Shown: positions 11,726-24,395, counted from the first letter of the stretch. The stretch is DNA of 64,000 nucleotides from Bettongia penicillata ogilbyi (GCA_023548195.1 JAJHZJ010000220.1:751279-815278), one strand, 5' to 3'. The notes: generated from the sequence alone by a model not told the origin. Program-made: numbers and translations.

Positions 11726-13260
11726 TCTGACTAAAAATACTTCAACTGATTGTTCCAGCAGGTCTGTATAATCACTTTAGGTAAAACAGCATGAAGCATG
11801 TAGCTCATCCCCAGCTATGTAGAATGTTTCTGCTGTTTCTGTGGTAACAAAGCAAACGACCACCATACAGTTTCCTTCATTTCTCCTCTTATTCCACAAC
11901 CATTCATTTAGCTAGCCAAATATGCCTCTTAAAATTAAATTTCCTTGAAATGCCCACAGGCCTAAATTTAGCAGCAAACTGATTTTAAAAGACACTTTCG
12001 GTTTTAAAAAAAAATCCCAAAGCACAGCCATGTTTTCGCATATAGAGAAAAGATATTCTGTTGATTGTTTTGATTGCTATAAAAGATGGCTTAGTTTGTC
12101 TCTCTATGACTATTCTTGCTTTCCTAACAGCTCTGAGTTTTCAGCATTATTTTTTATAGCCACAGAAAAGAAAGACATACATTCAAATAAAGAGAATATT
12201 TGAAGGAGTTGAAACTGGCAAGAGGCTCAAGTGGAATTATAAATCATAGAAGGGAGAAAATAAAAACAGTTTACCAAGGAAAAGAGGCTGTTGCAAATAA
12301 GTAAGAAAAAAATCCCACAATAAAAAGGTTATTTTAAAAATAAATAGGATGAAGAGTGGTTTTTATTTTTAGCCTAAAATACTATGTCAAACAATGTGGA
12401 AACAACTTTTAAGACTATGCTAATATTTCAGAGTGGAACTTTTAAAATAGCATTATTTGACTTCTAAATTGATAAGTATTTCTTAAGCTATAGGTATTGT
12501 GAGAATGTATCATTAAAAAATACAAGTACTTTATGAAAATCTATCTTGAGGAAAGGTTTATTAGTTTACACTCATTAATGGAGAGTAATGCATTTCACTG
12601 GCCTTTGTATTTTGGAGTTACAGAAATTAGAGTAAAAAAATTTAAAGGTCAATATCCATGAAAAACATTATGTCTATCTCTGTGTTCCTGCCGCTGCCTC
12701 TCTCTTTCTCTGCTTCTGTTTATCTGTCTCTGTACCTATTTCTCTTTCTGTGTGTATGTAAGTGTTTCTCTGACCCCTACTCAAGACAAACTTCCAGGTG
12801 ATTTAAAAGACACATAATCCTGGGAGTAATATGAAATAGAAGAAATAAAGCTGAGAAAGAGAAAACACTTTAAATTAAGGTACTGAAATGCAAACCCTTA
12901 TAATGTATTAGCCTAATTCTCTAAGACCCCAATCTTAGGAATAGTTTACACAGTGAAAATAGAGATAAATCTAAAGATAACTAAATGCAAATCTAATGAA
13001 ATTTATTTCAGGGAAGAAATAGAATGGCGTTTGTGCTGCTATAAATCTCATTTACCACTTTAACAATCATTACCATATGTGATGACACTAAACTCTGGTA
13101 ACCTAATGCATCCAAACTGTTTCTGTATTGTGTGAAATGCTTCCGGATACAAAGTCCTTTATAACCCAGAGCTTGAAGTGCTAGTATTTGACTATCCCAA
13201 TTATCTCCATTTTCCCTAGACATAGAAATAATTTTTAAAAGATAATTTGACTTCCAGAAC
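11726..13260. other. AT-rich DNA, no gene recognised
   Basis: No exon-like or repeat family signal stands out, apart from a short TCTCTG-type low-complexity patch near 12690-12770. Confidence 0.4.
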
Positions 13261-13273
13261 CAACCACATTTAT

Positions 13274-13313
13274 ATACATATATATATGTACATGTTTAAA
13301 TTTAAACATATGT

Positions 13314-13345
<32 letters not shown>

Positions 13346-13346
13346 T
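13274..13346. repeat. (TA)n/(CA)n microsatellite
   Basis: Alternating TA and CA units with a short unique interruption near 13295-13310. Confidence 0.85.
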
Positions 13347-13689
13347 CATTCATTTTATGTTGTGTTATCAATTTATATTATCCCCCAACTCTACTGAAAC
13401 TGTTTTAATTTAGCACGACACTGTTAGTCTGCATTCTTCATCCTGGTTGGAGGGAATATATGCATTTGTAAACGTCCAGGTGTTTTTACTGAACTCCAAA
13501 CTTAGAAATGATAGATATATAATTGCATGTCACAAATTCAGAATTCCCATACAATATTTAATAATCTAAGAATTAGCAAGAATAATTGGACTGTATTTGT
13601 TTATGTGGATATTATGCCTTCACTTTAATACAAAATATTTCCATAAGAACTTAAGCCCTTCTGCAACTTCATTCCCTCATGAATGTATT

Positions 13690-14110
13690 TCTGGGTAATC
13701 CTACCCATAGATTTCAACGAAGTATCACTTTAACTCCAATGTCTCCCTGTTATCCCTGGGATCAAATGCAAAATCCTCTGGCTTTTAAATCCTTTATAAT
13801 GTTTCTTCTTCCTCCCTTTCCAATCTTTCTATACCTTACTTCCCTCTAATTACTCTGTCTAGTGACACTGGCCTCCTTGATGTTCTTCCCAGAGGATATT
13901 ACATTGCTGGACTTGAAGCATTTTCACAGGGTTTTTCTCATACCCAGAATTCCTTCCCACTTCATTTCCATCTCCTTTAGTCATTTTCTTTTCCTTTCGA
14001 AGGTAAAAAAAAAAAAAAACAGAAACAAAAAACCTCCTTGCAGAAGCCTTTTCTGATTTCCCTTAATGATAGTGCCTTCCTTCTAAGATTATCTCCAACT
14101 GTTCCATACA
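13690..14110 (+). mobile_element. L2-like LINE 3' region
   Basis: The block order is the classic L2-type 3' pattern: CTCTGGCTTTTAAATCCTTT (13777-13796), AGTGACACTGGCCTCCTTGA (13861-13880), then a CAGAAGCCTTTTCTGATTTC stretch (14041-14060). An A-rich insertion of about 15 nt is present near 14006-14020. Confidence 0.55.
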
Positions 14111-14235
14111 TTTCTTATTCTCTAATTTGTTTGGAATGAAACACATCACATTTTTCCCATGTATCCAGTTGGATCTTATTTTGCTATGTGGTACAACATA
14201 TTGTTCTAAACCTAATTTTTAATCACTATATTTTC
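14110..14235 (-). mobile_element. L1 ORF2 C-terminal fragment
   Basis: The minus strand reads, with one stop, a segment ending K-I-R-S-N-W-I-H, which resembles the L1 ORF2 stretch with a conserved P-Y-T-K-I-x-S-x-W-I-x-D-L pattern. It is short and isolated from any 3' UTR, so it is a truncated fragment. Confidence 0.45.
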
Positions 14236-15311
14236 CAGTTTTCCAAGCAGTTTTTTTAATTTAGTATTAAATTCTTCCCCAATTACATGAAAACAATTTT
14301 ACCCCTTGTTTTCACACTTTCAGTTCCACGTTCTCTTCTTTCCCCACTTCCTACCCCTACTCCCACTGAGAAGTCAAACAATTTGAAATAGGCCATACAT
14401 GTGTAGTGATGCAAAACACTGTCATAATAGTCAAGTTGTGAAAGAAAACACAGACAAAATAAAGTCACTCCCCAACTGATAGACAACCCCATAGTTTCAA
14501 ATTCTTTGACCCCAGGAGAGAGCTGCTACAAATATTTTTGAATATATAGGTCTCCATTTTTTATTTCTTTTTGGATACAGATCTGGAAGAGGTATTACTA
14601 GTTCACAAGGTTTATAGTCCTTTGGGCATAATTCCAAATTTCTCTACAGAATGGTTGGATTACAGCTCCACCAATAGTGCATTAATGTCTCATTTTCCCC
14701 ACATCTCCTCTAACATCTGCCCTTTACTTTTGCTGTTCTATTAGGCAATCTAACAGATATGATGAGGTAGTACTTCAGATAAGTTTTAATTTGCATTTCT
14801 CTAATCAGTAGTAAATTAGAGTATTTTTTTCATATTGTAATAGATAGCTTTGATTAGTATCTGAGAACTGATCATATCTTTTGATTATGTATCAACTGGG
14901 GAATGACTCTCATTTTTATAAGTTTGACTCAGTTCTCTATATGTTTGAAAAATGAAGCCTCCATCAGAGAAACTTGCTTCAATTTTTTTTCCACAGTTAC
15001 CAATGCTAACTATATTTCTCCCATCCTATTCTTCCCTGTCTCTTCTAATCTGTCTTTGTTTTCACTCTGTCTCTCTCCAAAAGTGTTTTTCTTCTAATTA
15101 TCCCCTCCCCCAATATGCCATTTCTTCAGTTACCTCCCCTGTTATACCCTTCCCCACCCACCACTTTCCTATAGGTAAGCTAGATTTTTGTAGCCAAATA
15201 AGGGTGTATGTTATTTCTTCTTTGAGGCAGTTCTGATGAGAGTACAGTTCACTCATTCACTCTCATCCCCCCTCCACACCACTAGAAAACTTTTTCTTTC
15301 CTCTTTTTTTT

Positions 15312-16405
15312 GGAGTTATAATTATTTTTAATATTTAATACAAAACATTAGCACTGATTTTCTTGTACACACATTGCTTTACATGACAAACAAAAACAGG
15401 CAACACACCAGGAGGATGTCATGACTCCTCCATCCTGCACTCTGCCCCACCTCAGTCCTCCCCCCCACGTTGGCCTCCAGAACACACAGATCCACAGTGA
15501 CTCTAGTCACCCCTACTCTTGTTGCACTGGGTCTGCTTGAGAGTCTCCACCAACAATTCTCAATGAATGGTCAGGAGCAGAATCCTGCTGACTTTAGCTT
15601 CCCCAGGAAAAGCCAAGGAATCCTTTGACTGACAACAGCTCAGCAATGAGGATGGAGTAGCCAGGGATGGGGCAGGGAGGGGTGGGGGGTGGGGGCATCA
15701 CTACATTTTTGCATTTCCTTGTATCAGAGGAAAAGCCCTCGTATCAGTGTGGAGGGCAGATCTGAGAGACAGACGCCTCTAGAGAGGTAGTGGGGAGGAT
15801 TCTGTCCATAGTGTTCAGATGGTTCAACATGCCCCTCCAAAACCCAGAACAAACAAAAATATTTCAAATAATCAACAGTCTGCAAACAGTTGAATCGGAA
15901 ACTTTTCCCTCACAAACACAATCAGATGCAGCGGATTTTCTCTACATCATTCCAGGGAGGGGAGGTAGGGCACCCCCCTGCATCCCTCCAGACTGCGCCA
16001 TGTTGGGACCAAGGAATATCTGCAGATGCTGTAGCTGCTGCTGCTCCATCTGAAGTTTCTGTATTTCAAAGGCAATGGGAAAAAACAAGGACCATGAACG
16101 AGGTAGTCCTGATTCACAAAGCTGCCCTGGAAAACCTGTACATTTTCTGAGTCACTGTGAGGGAGAGGTCAAAGGTGGATCCCGAGGCAGACTGCAGGCT
16201 TTCTGGGGACATCTCCATGAGGTCCCACAGTCTCTTGGCCAAGTTCTCATTGAACTTGTCATCATTGTCATCTTCCAGCTCCTCCTCGACCTTCACAGCC
16301 TTGCTCTTCTGCAGCAACTTGTGTGCTGGTGGTGATGCAGCAAAGCTGGCTACCAAGGCAAGACAAGGTGGAGATCATGGCTATAGAGGGCACTGGAAGC
16401 TGAAG
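15312..16405 (-). pseudogene. TOMM22: TOMM22 processed pseudogene
   Basis: An intronless, tailed copy of the mRNA for Tom22, the outer-membrane receptor of the mitochondrial TOM import complex. The coding-like part runs from an ATG at 16378 to a TAG at 15944-15942. Recognisable pieces are an acidic segment (EEELEDDNDD), then TFDLSLTVTQKMYRFSRAAL just before the membrane anchor, a hydrophobic stretch with FMVLVFPIAFE, and a glutamine-rich end LQMEQQQLQ followed by a glycine-rich tail. A TGA at 16116-16114 replaces the tryptophan that follows SRAAL, and an indel near the N terminus shifts the frame. An ATTAAA-type signal and a T run (15304-15311 on plus) mark the 3' end. Flanks TTTCCTCTTT (15297-15306) and TTTACTCTTT (16406-16415) look like a 10-bp target duplication with one mismatch. 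Confidence 0.88.
15669..15697 (+). repeat. G-rich tract with four or more G runs
   Basis: Runs of 4-6 G separated by one or two bases, lying within the 3' UTR of the TOMM22 pseudogene. It fits a G-quadruplex pattern, but no function is implied. Confidence 0.6.
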
Positions 16406-16699
16406 TTTACTCTTTTATGTAAGATAAGTAATCCCTTTCTACCTCTTGCTTTCTCTTTCTCCCAAGACATTCTTCTCTTACCCCTTAATTTTATTTTTTA
16501 GATGTAATCCCCTCATGTTCACCTTATACCTGTGTCCTCTGTTTATATATGCTCCTTCTAACTACTGTAATAATGAGAAAGGCCTTATAACTTATAAGTT
16601 ACAAATATCATCTTCCTAAGGAAGAATGTAAACAGTTTAACTCTAATAAGTTGCTTATGATTTCTCTTTCATGTTTACCTTTGTGTGCTTCTCTTGAGT

Positions 16700-17600
16700 C
16701 TTGTATTTGGAAGTCAAATTTTCTATTCAACTGTGTTTTCTCAAAAATGCTTGAAATTCTCCTATCTCATTGAATGCCCATTTTTTTACTTCATAGACAA
16801 TATTTGCTTTCATTGTGTAGGTGATTCTTGGTTTTAAACCTACTTCCTTTGCCCTCTGGGCTATCTTCTCTCAAGTTCTCTGATCCTTTAATGCAGAAAC
16901 TGTTAAATCTTGTGTTGTCCTGATTGTTGCTCACTATACTTGAAATGTTTCTTTCTGGCTGCTTACAATATTTCCTCCTTGACCTGAGAATTCTGGAATT
17001 TGGCTAAAGTATTCCTGGCAGTTTTTATTTTGAGATCTGTTTCAGGAGATGATCCCTGGATTCTTCTGATTTCTAATTGTTTGTACTCGGTGTTCAGGTA
17101 GTCCAATAACTACTAAATTATCTCTCAGGTGTTTCTATTTGTTTGTTTATTTTATTTTATACCTGAAATAAATATATCTGAAATTCAGATGCTTCACATT
17201 GCCTTCTATTTTTTTCATTCTTTTGGCTTTGTTTTATTATTTCTTGAATTTTCATAAAGGCATTAGCTTTCATTTTCTCCATTCTAATTTTAAGGAACTA
17301 TTTTCTTCACATAGCTTTTTTGACCTCCTTTTCCATTTGGTCAGTTCTGTATTTTAAAGCATTCTTCTCCTCATTGGATTTTTGTGCCTCTCTTACCATT
17401 TGGCTTAATCTGTTTTTTTAAAGTGTTATTTCCTTCAGCATTTATTTTTTGCTCATTTTTCATGATTTTCTTGCATCACTCTCCCATTTCTCTTCCCAAT
17501 TTTTCCTAGTTGTCTTACTTGATTTTCAAAATTCTTTTCAAGCGTATCCATGGCCAGACAAGAATTTATTCTTTGTGTTTTTTTTTTTTCCCAAGAGAGC
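16700..17600 (-). pseudogene. ORF1 relic of copy G
   Basis: The minus strand shows the ORF1 order found in copies A-C: coiled-coil text with repeated K-E-V-Q-K-like heptads (about 17190-17560), the LENRSR-like junction near 17115, and the RNA-binding and C-terminal region (about 16790-17080). Stops and indels are too many to give a frame. The segment is colinear with ORF1 in the younger copies, so the identification is firm although the protein is gone. Confidence 0.6.
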
Positions 17601-18054
17601 CTTTGGATGTTGTTGGAGCTTTGATTTTCTTATTATTGTGTGTTTTGACTTCCTTGTCACTGTTGTAACTTTCTATTCCGAGAATTTTTATTTTGAATTA
17701 TTTGCTCATTTTCCCAGTTTATTACTTGACTTTTTAATTCTTTGTTTAGGTAGGGCTCTGCTTCCAGGGTGGAGGGCAAATCATCTTAAGCTTCAGGATT
17801 TCTCAGAGTTACTTCTAGGGACTTGTAAGTTTTCAGTTCTTCTAAGATGATGTGATCTAAGGGGAGGTATTTACTACTCTCAACCTGTATTCTGGTCTGT
17901 GAGGGACCAAAAGCACTCTTTTCTACCCTGGAACTGTGAGGAGGATCTCTGCTCCACTGTGACTGCAAGCCCTGAGACTACTATCCAGGATTACAATTCA
18001 GATCCCAGTATAGGAAAAGCACTAGAGTACTTCCTCAGTGCTAGCAAAAAGATC

Positions 18055-18563
18055 CGTATGTTGTGTTAATCAGAGAGTTAAAGATCTTCCCCACCCATTG
18101 ATGAGCCTACCCATTAAGGGAAGCTTGATTAAGGGAGGCCCACACCTTTTGTTAATTTCTAATGCAATGGTTCTAATGCAATGGTTTTGAAGTCCTCTGG
18201 CTCTGAAAAGTTTATATATACTCTGAGGTGAGGTTTTGTTTTAGGGATTACTCATTAGAAGTGTTTGTTTGGTCAGATGATACTCTAGACAGCCATTAAG
18301 GGTCCTCCTGGCTTTGAAAACCCAGATGTTGGTGCTTCTCTCTCTGGTAACTATGTATTTATAGTCAGACAGTTGGATTTGTGATGTATGTATTGCTTAC
18401 TGTCAAACAATTAGAAGCCCTGTCTGTTGATTTATCTTTGTTTCTCTGTATTTTCTTGGAAGTTCATGGTGCTGACTTTTTCCCTTGAACTAAGTGAATA
18501 ATATATGTATTTGATTAAAGTGATTATTGACTCCTCAAAAGTTGCTTTCCTTTTAGAAAAGCA
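18055..18563 (+). mobile_element. LTR-like insertion (possible solo LTR)
   Basis: A 509-bp block breaks the 5' region of copy G and is flanked by GATC on both sides (18051-18054 and 18564-18567). A 4-bp duplication is usual for gammaretrovirus-like integration. It ends in CA and would begin TG if its first base is a C that replaced T. It has a TATA-like TTTATATATACTC at 18210-18222 and an ATTAAAG-type stretch near its end. The strand is inferred from that order. No gag, pol or env is attached. Confidence 0.5.
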
Positions 18564-19724
18564 GATCTAAGAACCTGTACAGCAGGCCCTCCTGCATATG
18601 TTGGAGTCCTTGCTGATATACCATGCAATGTCCTTCTGATCAGTTTTTGGATGCTCTTACCAACTCTGGGATGAAAGCTCTGAGCAGCTGTTGCCAGTGC
18701 CTCTACTGCTGATTCAGAGGCTCCCAAGTTTTATTCCTGGTTTGCTAGGGCTAGGGGCTTCCACTCTAACCTTCTAACCTTTGTAATTGTCTTTGGCAAC
18801 TGTGGCCTGAGAGATCTAGAAACCACCACCGCTATTATTGATTCAGTCCCCCTGAGGTTTGTTCTGAGTTTGGTGGAACATGACTTATTCTGGTGTGACC
18901 CGTACTGGACTGTGCTCTTCTCTCACCATGGTGCAACAGACCTTTCCTGCCTATCTGCCAAGTTCACTCCATCTTTTTTATGTGTTCTACTACTCTAGAC
19001 TTTGTTTACAGTCATGTTTAAAGGTATTTGGAAGGCTTTATAGGAGAGTTCAGGCTAGTCAGTGCCTTTACTCCACCACCTAAATTTTCTAATTGATCCT
19101 AAAGATCATAGGGAGCCTCTGGAGTTTAGATAGCAGAGTGAAAATGCAAGTAGTTTTTTTTTTTTTAAACTGAAAATTTCTTACCCTGCTAGTTAGAATA
19201 TCTGCTAAATTTATCTTTCACTTTCATGTTGTTATATTCCCAAATCAGTAGCATTCTTTTATATCTTTATTGAAACTTACTACCGTAGATTCCAGTTTTT
19301 GGTGCTAATAATATTTTTCATTGTTGTTCAGGCCATAAATTTATCTCCTGTTGTCTTAGGCTATAGAACCATTTAAATGTTTTATCTCTTCTGCATAATT
19401 CCTATATTGGAGAGTTTTGAGAGATTGTGAATATTGGAGATTCATTAATCTCATTAATCCACTAATCTCATTAATCACAGGAACTAGTTTGTCTTAATGA
19501 TAATTCCCTTTGGGGGGAATTTTGTTTTAGCAAGTGAAAAATTACTGAGAAAAAAAGATTATATTTCCAATAGCAAAATTTCATGTATCAAAGAGCAGGG
19601 AAATATGGTAATCATTTTGCTAATGATAATTTTAGCTTGCATGAATATCTTTTTGTGGGGAGGGAGGTCTTCATGACATACTGGTGATATGTTATCCTCC
19701 ATGCTTAGAAGACTATCTCTGTTT

Positions 19725-20235
19725 TTTGTTGCTTGTCCTTGATTTTTGAAGAGGACTAGTGACATTGTGGATGGTATCTTGACTTGAGTTTGAATTGGAT
19801 TTAAGTGAATGAGATTGCGCAAAATGATCAGCCTCACTGTCTCTTGCAGAGATGTCAAAATTGAATGACAAGACAAAAGTCGAGATAAATGACAATGGCC
19901 TGGGATGCAATGGACAGTCTGGTTATCTTTGATGTTTGACTAAACTCTAAGTCCTCTGTATCATATGCTTCTGTTGTCTTCATGGCCCATTGGAACAAAT
20001 TTTCTCAGTCTCACATTCTACAGAGAAAGTATTTACGTGCTTATGCTAAGCACCCTCCAACTGACAATGGGTTTAAGTTCCATACATCAGTTATCTTCAT
20101 CCTAGTTTATCCTATCAGCCAAGGGTGTGGCCACTGTACATGCTACAGCTTCTTGGAGCCACAGGTTGAATGCCAGCTAGGCACTAAATGTGGATGAGCA
20201 GCCCTGAAAAGTACTTGGCAAGCCCTCATACCAGA
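19725..20235 (+). mobile_element. RTE-associated marsupial repeat (MAR1-type)
   Basis: It starts with a TTGTCCTTGATTTTTGAAGA block and continues with GGACTAGTGACAT...CAAAATGATCAGCCTCACTG, GACAAGACAAAAGTCGAGAT and GGCCTGGGATGCAATGGA. Related copies lie at 21410 and 58895, and the same terminus occurs reversed at the end of the RTE at 10585. Confidence 0.6.
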
Positions 20236-21405
20236 AGTACTAGTCTTTCTTGAATATGCCAAAGACATTAAAACAATAACAACATCAAGCCTTCAGTCAT
20301 TCATATATATCCAATAAATATTTATTAAAAACATGTAATGCATTAGAGTCTCTCTGGAGATAATGCTCAGGTGTGCCTTACTTGCACATTGAGGGATCAA
20401 GAATCAAAGGCAGTTTTCCCTTAAGCTTTCTATGTACAACTATCTATATGGTTGAAAAAATTCAACTCATCTGAAATCATTTTTCATTGATATTTTGAAA
20501 ATAAATGATGGCATTTAGGATTTTATTTCTATTTTCATATCAGTTAAAAGACCTACAGATGAACACACACTTAAACTCTAGTTTAAATATCACTTTCCTA
20601 TGTAACTGCAGTTGAATAGCAGTTGCTTTGTTTAGGTACATGCATTTGAAACTGACCTCTTTCCTCAATACTAATCCTTTTGTCTTGATTTAACCTCTCT
20701 CCTTATGAACAATCAATTGGTTTCATTTTGTACATTTGGAAATAGCACTGATGAAACAGACATTTTTGCCTCAGTTCCTCCTACTCCTCATCTTTCTATT
20801 TTGAAGAAAGGAGTATATTTAGTGAAGTTTTCCTCCTGGGTCAATGATTAGGCTAATTCTTTCTCCATCTAAATTTAGGCCTCTCAATCTCATTTTCCCC
20901 TCCCCCAAATGAGCATACATTTGTCTCTCAATACCAGCATTGTTAAATGTTTCATTTCATTCCAACACTATATTTATCCCAGGCTTTCTCTATACCTCGA
21001 ACTTAGAGTAGATTATTTTTAGAATAACAATGAAGGGTTGAAATGTGTTATTTCTAAATTTACCCTTGCAGCATTTTTCAAGAATAATAGAACTTACTGC
21101 CTCTCTATTATCTAGTTATATTCATTATTATAATACTGCAACAGTAGGTGAAGTTTATACATGCTTAAAATTGTTCTTACATAAAATTTCGCAATCAGCA
21201 ATTTCAAATTGTAAAAGTCCCATTTGAGAATTGCAGTCTAACCGAGTTAACCTAGTTATATTAAGTATCAGTCTTTTGGGAGGAGATCACAGAAAGAGGG
21301 GAACATTGTTACTTAAATAATCCAATGTAGAAAGTATCCTAGTATCCTGATTATTAAAATGTGTCATCTCATTTCTATCATTAATGCATTTATTATTTGC
21401 TTATA
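20236..21405. other. AT-rich DNA, nothing recognised
   Basis: No gene, RNA or assignable repeat. Confidence 0.4.
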
Positions 21406-21409
21406 AGTT

Positions 21410-21690
21410 GGTTTTTGTCCTTCATTTTTGAAGAGGACCAAAATGACATTACTATGACAAAGTGAAGTTTCAGTGTATCTGACTGTGACTGATCAGACCA
21501 ATACAAGTGTGCAATGCTATGCCACAGGTTAGGCACAGATAGTCCACAGGAATATTAGGGGTAGACACTCTAAATTTGTGTATCCTATGTTTACTTTGTG
21601 CTATCTCAGTTCTTCTTTGCTCAAAGATCACAGCACCTTTTCTTATATGGGCATGCCATGCTGAGTAGTCCTGTGCCAGTGTCTCCCATG
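21410..21690 (+). mobile_element. RTE-associated repeat, partial
   Basis: It begins with a TTTTTGTCCTTCATTTTTGA block and a GAAGAGGACCAAAATGACAT stretch, as in the copy at 19725. Its right end merges into a local rearrangement with duplications and hairpins. Confidence 0.5.
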
Positions 21691-21695
21691 TTCAA

Positions 21696-21775
21696 ATAGT
21701 CAAATCCAAAGTCCTTGAGAGATACCTTGAGAGTCATAGTCAAATCCAAAGTCCTTGAGAGATACCTTGAGAGGT
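21696..21775. repeat. 40-bp tandem duplication
   Basis: Units 21696-21735 and 21736-21775 match at 38 of 40 positions. The second unit runs straight into two inverted repeats. Confidence 0.9.
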
Positions 21776-21810
21776 ATCTCAAGCGATACAAGCGATACCT
21801 TGTATCGCTT
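21759..21810. repeat. Two adjacent perfect inverted repeats
   Basis: GAGATACC (21759-21766) pairs with GGTATCTC (21773-21780). AAGCGATACAA (21781-21791) pairs perfectly with TTGTATCGCTT (21800-21810) across an 8-nt loop. The arms share the GATAC core, so they look like copies of one another made by template switching. Confidence 0.85.
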
Positions 21811-22189
21811 CTTCTGACCACCATGTGATTGCCTGCCTCATGTAAGTTCTGCATAAAATAGTCTTTTTGGGAAGCATATATTTTGTATTCAATCTCTTAA
21901 TTCCAAGTTTTCTAATTCCTTTTTCCCCCAATCCAGTCTCCAAATGATTGAACCAGTAAGAAGAGTAACACTATCCTTCTGGTTATTTAAAGAACTCTTA
22001 AAATGTGGTAGAGTCAGGTTATAAGAAAAGACTTTTTGAGTAAGACTCAAAATAAATACAAACTTCACAAGATGCAAGATTTGAATTACTGGAAATTTCC
22101 TTAAATTTGTCTCTATTTCAGGTCTACTAATTAAATTCTATTAATGCATTAAATGTTCATTTTATGAAAAAAAAGATATACAAAATTGT

Positions 22190-22380
22190 AAAGGGTTAAG
22201 GAATAGTTCTAGATTTGAAATCAGGAGTCTTGATTTGAAAATTTGTCCCCAGAATTTAATAGCTAGAGAACAATGGGGAAGTAAGGTAATTTGTGTAGGT
22301 TTAAGTCTCTGCATCTATTAAATGAAAGACTGAGAATAGGTAGTAATTTCTTTTAGCTCTAATATTTTATGATTCCATGG
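22190..22380 (+). mobile_element. MIR/CORE-type SINE
   Basis: The order GTTCTAGATTTGAAATCAGG, then GTCTCTGCATCTATTAAATG and a TTATGATTCCATGG end fits an old MIR-like SINE. Confidence 0.5.
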
Positions 22381-23739
22381 AAATTGAAGGAAGGCTACAT
22401 GGTAGAAGTTATAAATAAGCTATACTTTGGAATGAAAGGATTTTCAACAGTTGCAGACAGAAATAAGAAAGCAATCTCATCCAAAAATTCAAGAAGATAG
22501 TATCAAAGGCAAGAAGATACGACATAGCAAGATAAGAATGAGCAATTCTATGACATCTGGTTTGGCTAGAAGGTAGAGTGGGGTTATGTAACATAAGATT
22601 GGAAAGTAAATCATAACCAGAATATAAAAGTCTTGAATGTTAGGATGATATATGAATGAAGGAATAAGTAAGGAGTCATGGAAGATTACACAGTAGAAAT
22701 GTGGCATGATTACAGCTACATATTATGAACTTTACACTGAAAATTTTTTGAGAAATTAAATGGAGAACATGAAAGTTCCTTTGTGAGAATATAATAATTA
22801 TCTACATGTAAGATGAGGAAGATCTAAAACAAGTTGCATTGGAATGGAAAAAAAGGGGGTGCATTTGAGAATTTGAGAGATATCATTGATCAAAGTCAAG
22901 ATTTGACCTAATTTCATGATTTCCAATCTAGCGATCTATTTATTTTCCCATGATGCCTTTCAAGTAACCAAGTAATTAATGTAGATGGAGGAAAATCTGT
23001 ATGACTAAGGTAACAACGGAGCAAGAAATAGGAGATAGAAGGAGATAAACTCATGGTACAGAAAAAAAAACATGAACACAGATAAATACAGATTCATTAC
23101 AGGCACGGAAGACATGGGATAGGATTATGTCAAGGACAAGTGATATTCACTATTAGCAAGGAAAAGTCAACATTTTATTATAAGATCAGAAGCAAGAAAG
23201 AAGAATAAGGTAGAGTAGGTGAACTTAAGAATTCAGGTATACTATCTTTAATAAGGGTAGAATAATACCAATACTACACACTTGCAAGGTTGATTTTAAA
23301 AACCAAAAGTGATAATATAGAGGAAACAATTTTGCAATCGTAAAATGCTACTTTCCTTTTAGCTATTTAGCTACTTTTAGCTATTTAGCTAATATAGTTA
23401 TTTTATTATTAGCTATTTTATTGCAGTGGAATGTCTGTAGAGATATATGGAAGTTGAGTTTGGCATTTCACCAGAATTGCCATAGATGCAGACACCTGGT
23501 TTGTTATGTGCTATACCATAATTACCAGTAATAAGAGTTACAAATATTAATAGTAACTATTAATAATAGTTAATGAGTATTAAAAGAAATAATTACTTCT
23601 GTAACAACAGACCATTCCACATAGAAAATACTTTTTATTGCTACTGAAAGTAGTAGGGAAGAGTTGAAACAAAAGTGGATTTTCAAGCACATGACAAAAT
23701 GAGATGAAAGGCAAGGAAATGACTTATTGAATCAAGCCA

Positions 23740-24170
23740 CACATATGTAGTAAATACAGATTATGTGAAAGGCATTGAGTTATATATTAAAGGTACAGAG
23801 ATATGGTTCAATTCAACAAATGTATTAATGTCCATTAGCTTCAAGTCTTTGTCTTGTGTGTGGGGCACACAAAGAAACACAACGAAAAACAACACATATC
23901 CTGCTCTCAAGAAGCTTAGATTCTACTCCATAAAAATATCAAAGTCTCTTCCCTTGGGAAGGTTTTACCCTAGTAGGTGAGTTATATGTGTGCACAAACA
24001 TGATAAGTTTAAAATGATTGAATGACAAATTAAATTATGAAAGTTACTAAATGATTAAGTGTTTAGGGAAAGTTAAAAATGTGGTCTGAGAGGTTCAGCG
24101 AGGGTGAAATTGGAGAAGGTTTCATTGAGGATGTACTACTTCAAGGATTAAAAAAGAAGAGTAGGCAACC
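23740..24170 (+). mobile_element. Interspersed repeat, family uncertain
   Basis: It contains the CATTGAGTT...CTCTCAAGAAGCTTAGATTC and AGGTTTCATTGAGGATGTAC blocks found in a common mammalian/marsupial repeat. Similar blocks recur at 53610-53960 and 61690-61805. I could not place it in a named family. Confidence 0.35.
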
Positions 24171-24392
24171 ATAACTAGAGGAGATGGGGGATAATATCCA
24201 AGAAGATGTAGTAAAAGAATATCAGATTACAATGAATGATCTTTCTTTGTTATTATTGTTAGAGCACAAAATACAAGAATAAGTGTGCTATTAATTAAGG
24301 CCAAAGAAGTAGGATGGACTTAGATGGCAGAGGCCTTGAATACCAAATAAGAAATTTGAATCTCTATTCAGTAATTTATAGAAAATACATAT

Positions 24393-24395
<3 letters not shown>

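Larger units (their letters stand above)
14240..19081 (-). mobile_element. HAL1-type element G (old, ORF1-only)
   Basis: On the minus strand a 5' region (about 17600-19081), an ORF1 relic (about 16700-17600) and a 3' UTR of about 1.35 kb (14240-15306 plus 16406-16700) follow each other with no space for ORF2. That is the half-LINE plan. The same 3' UTR reappears in copy E and, in part, at 31876-32432. The copy is interrupted by a TOMM22 retrocopy (15312-16405) and an LTR-like insertion (18055-18563). Its 5' terminus lacks the usual CCAAGATGG block and may be slightly truncated near 19081. Heavy divergence marks it as one of the oldest copies here. Confidence 0.7.

Noticed and set aside
17449..17850. 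A 133-codon plus-strand frame rich in F and L
   Set aside because: Antisense shadow of the ORF1 and 5' part of copy G.
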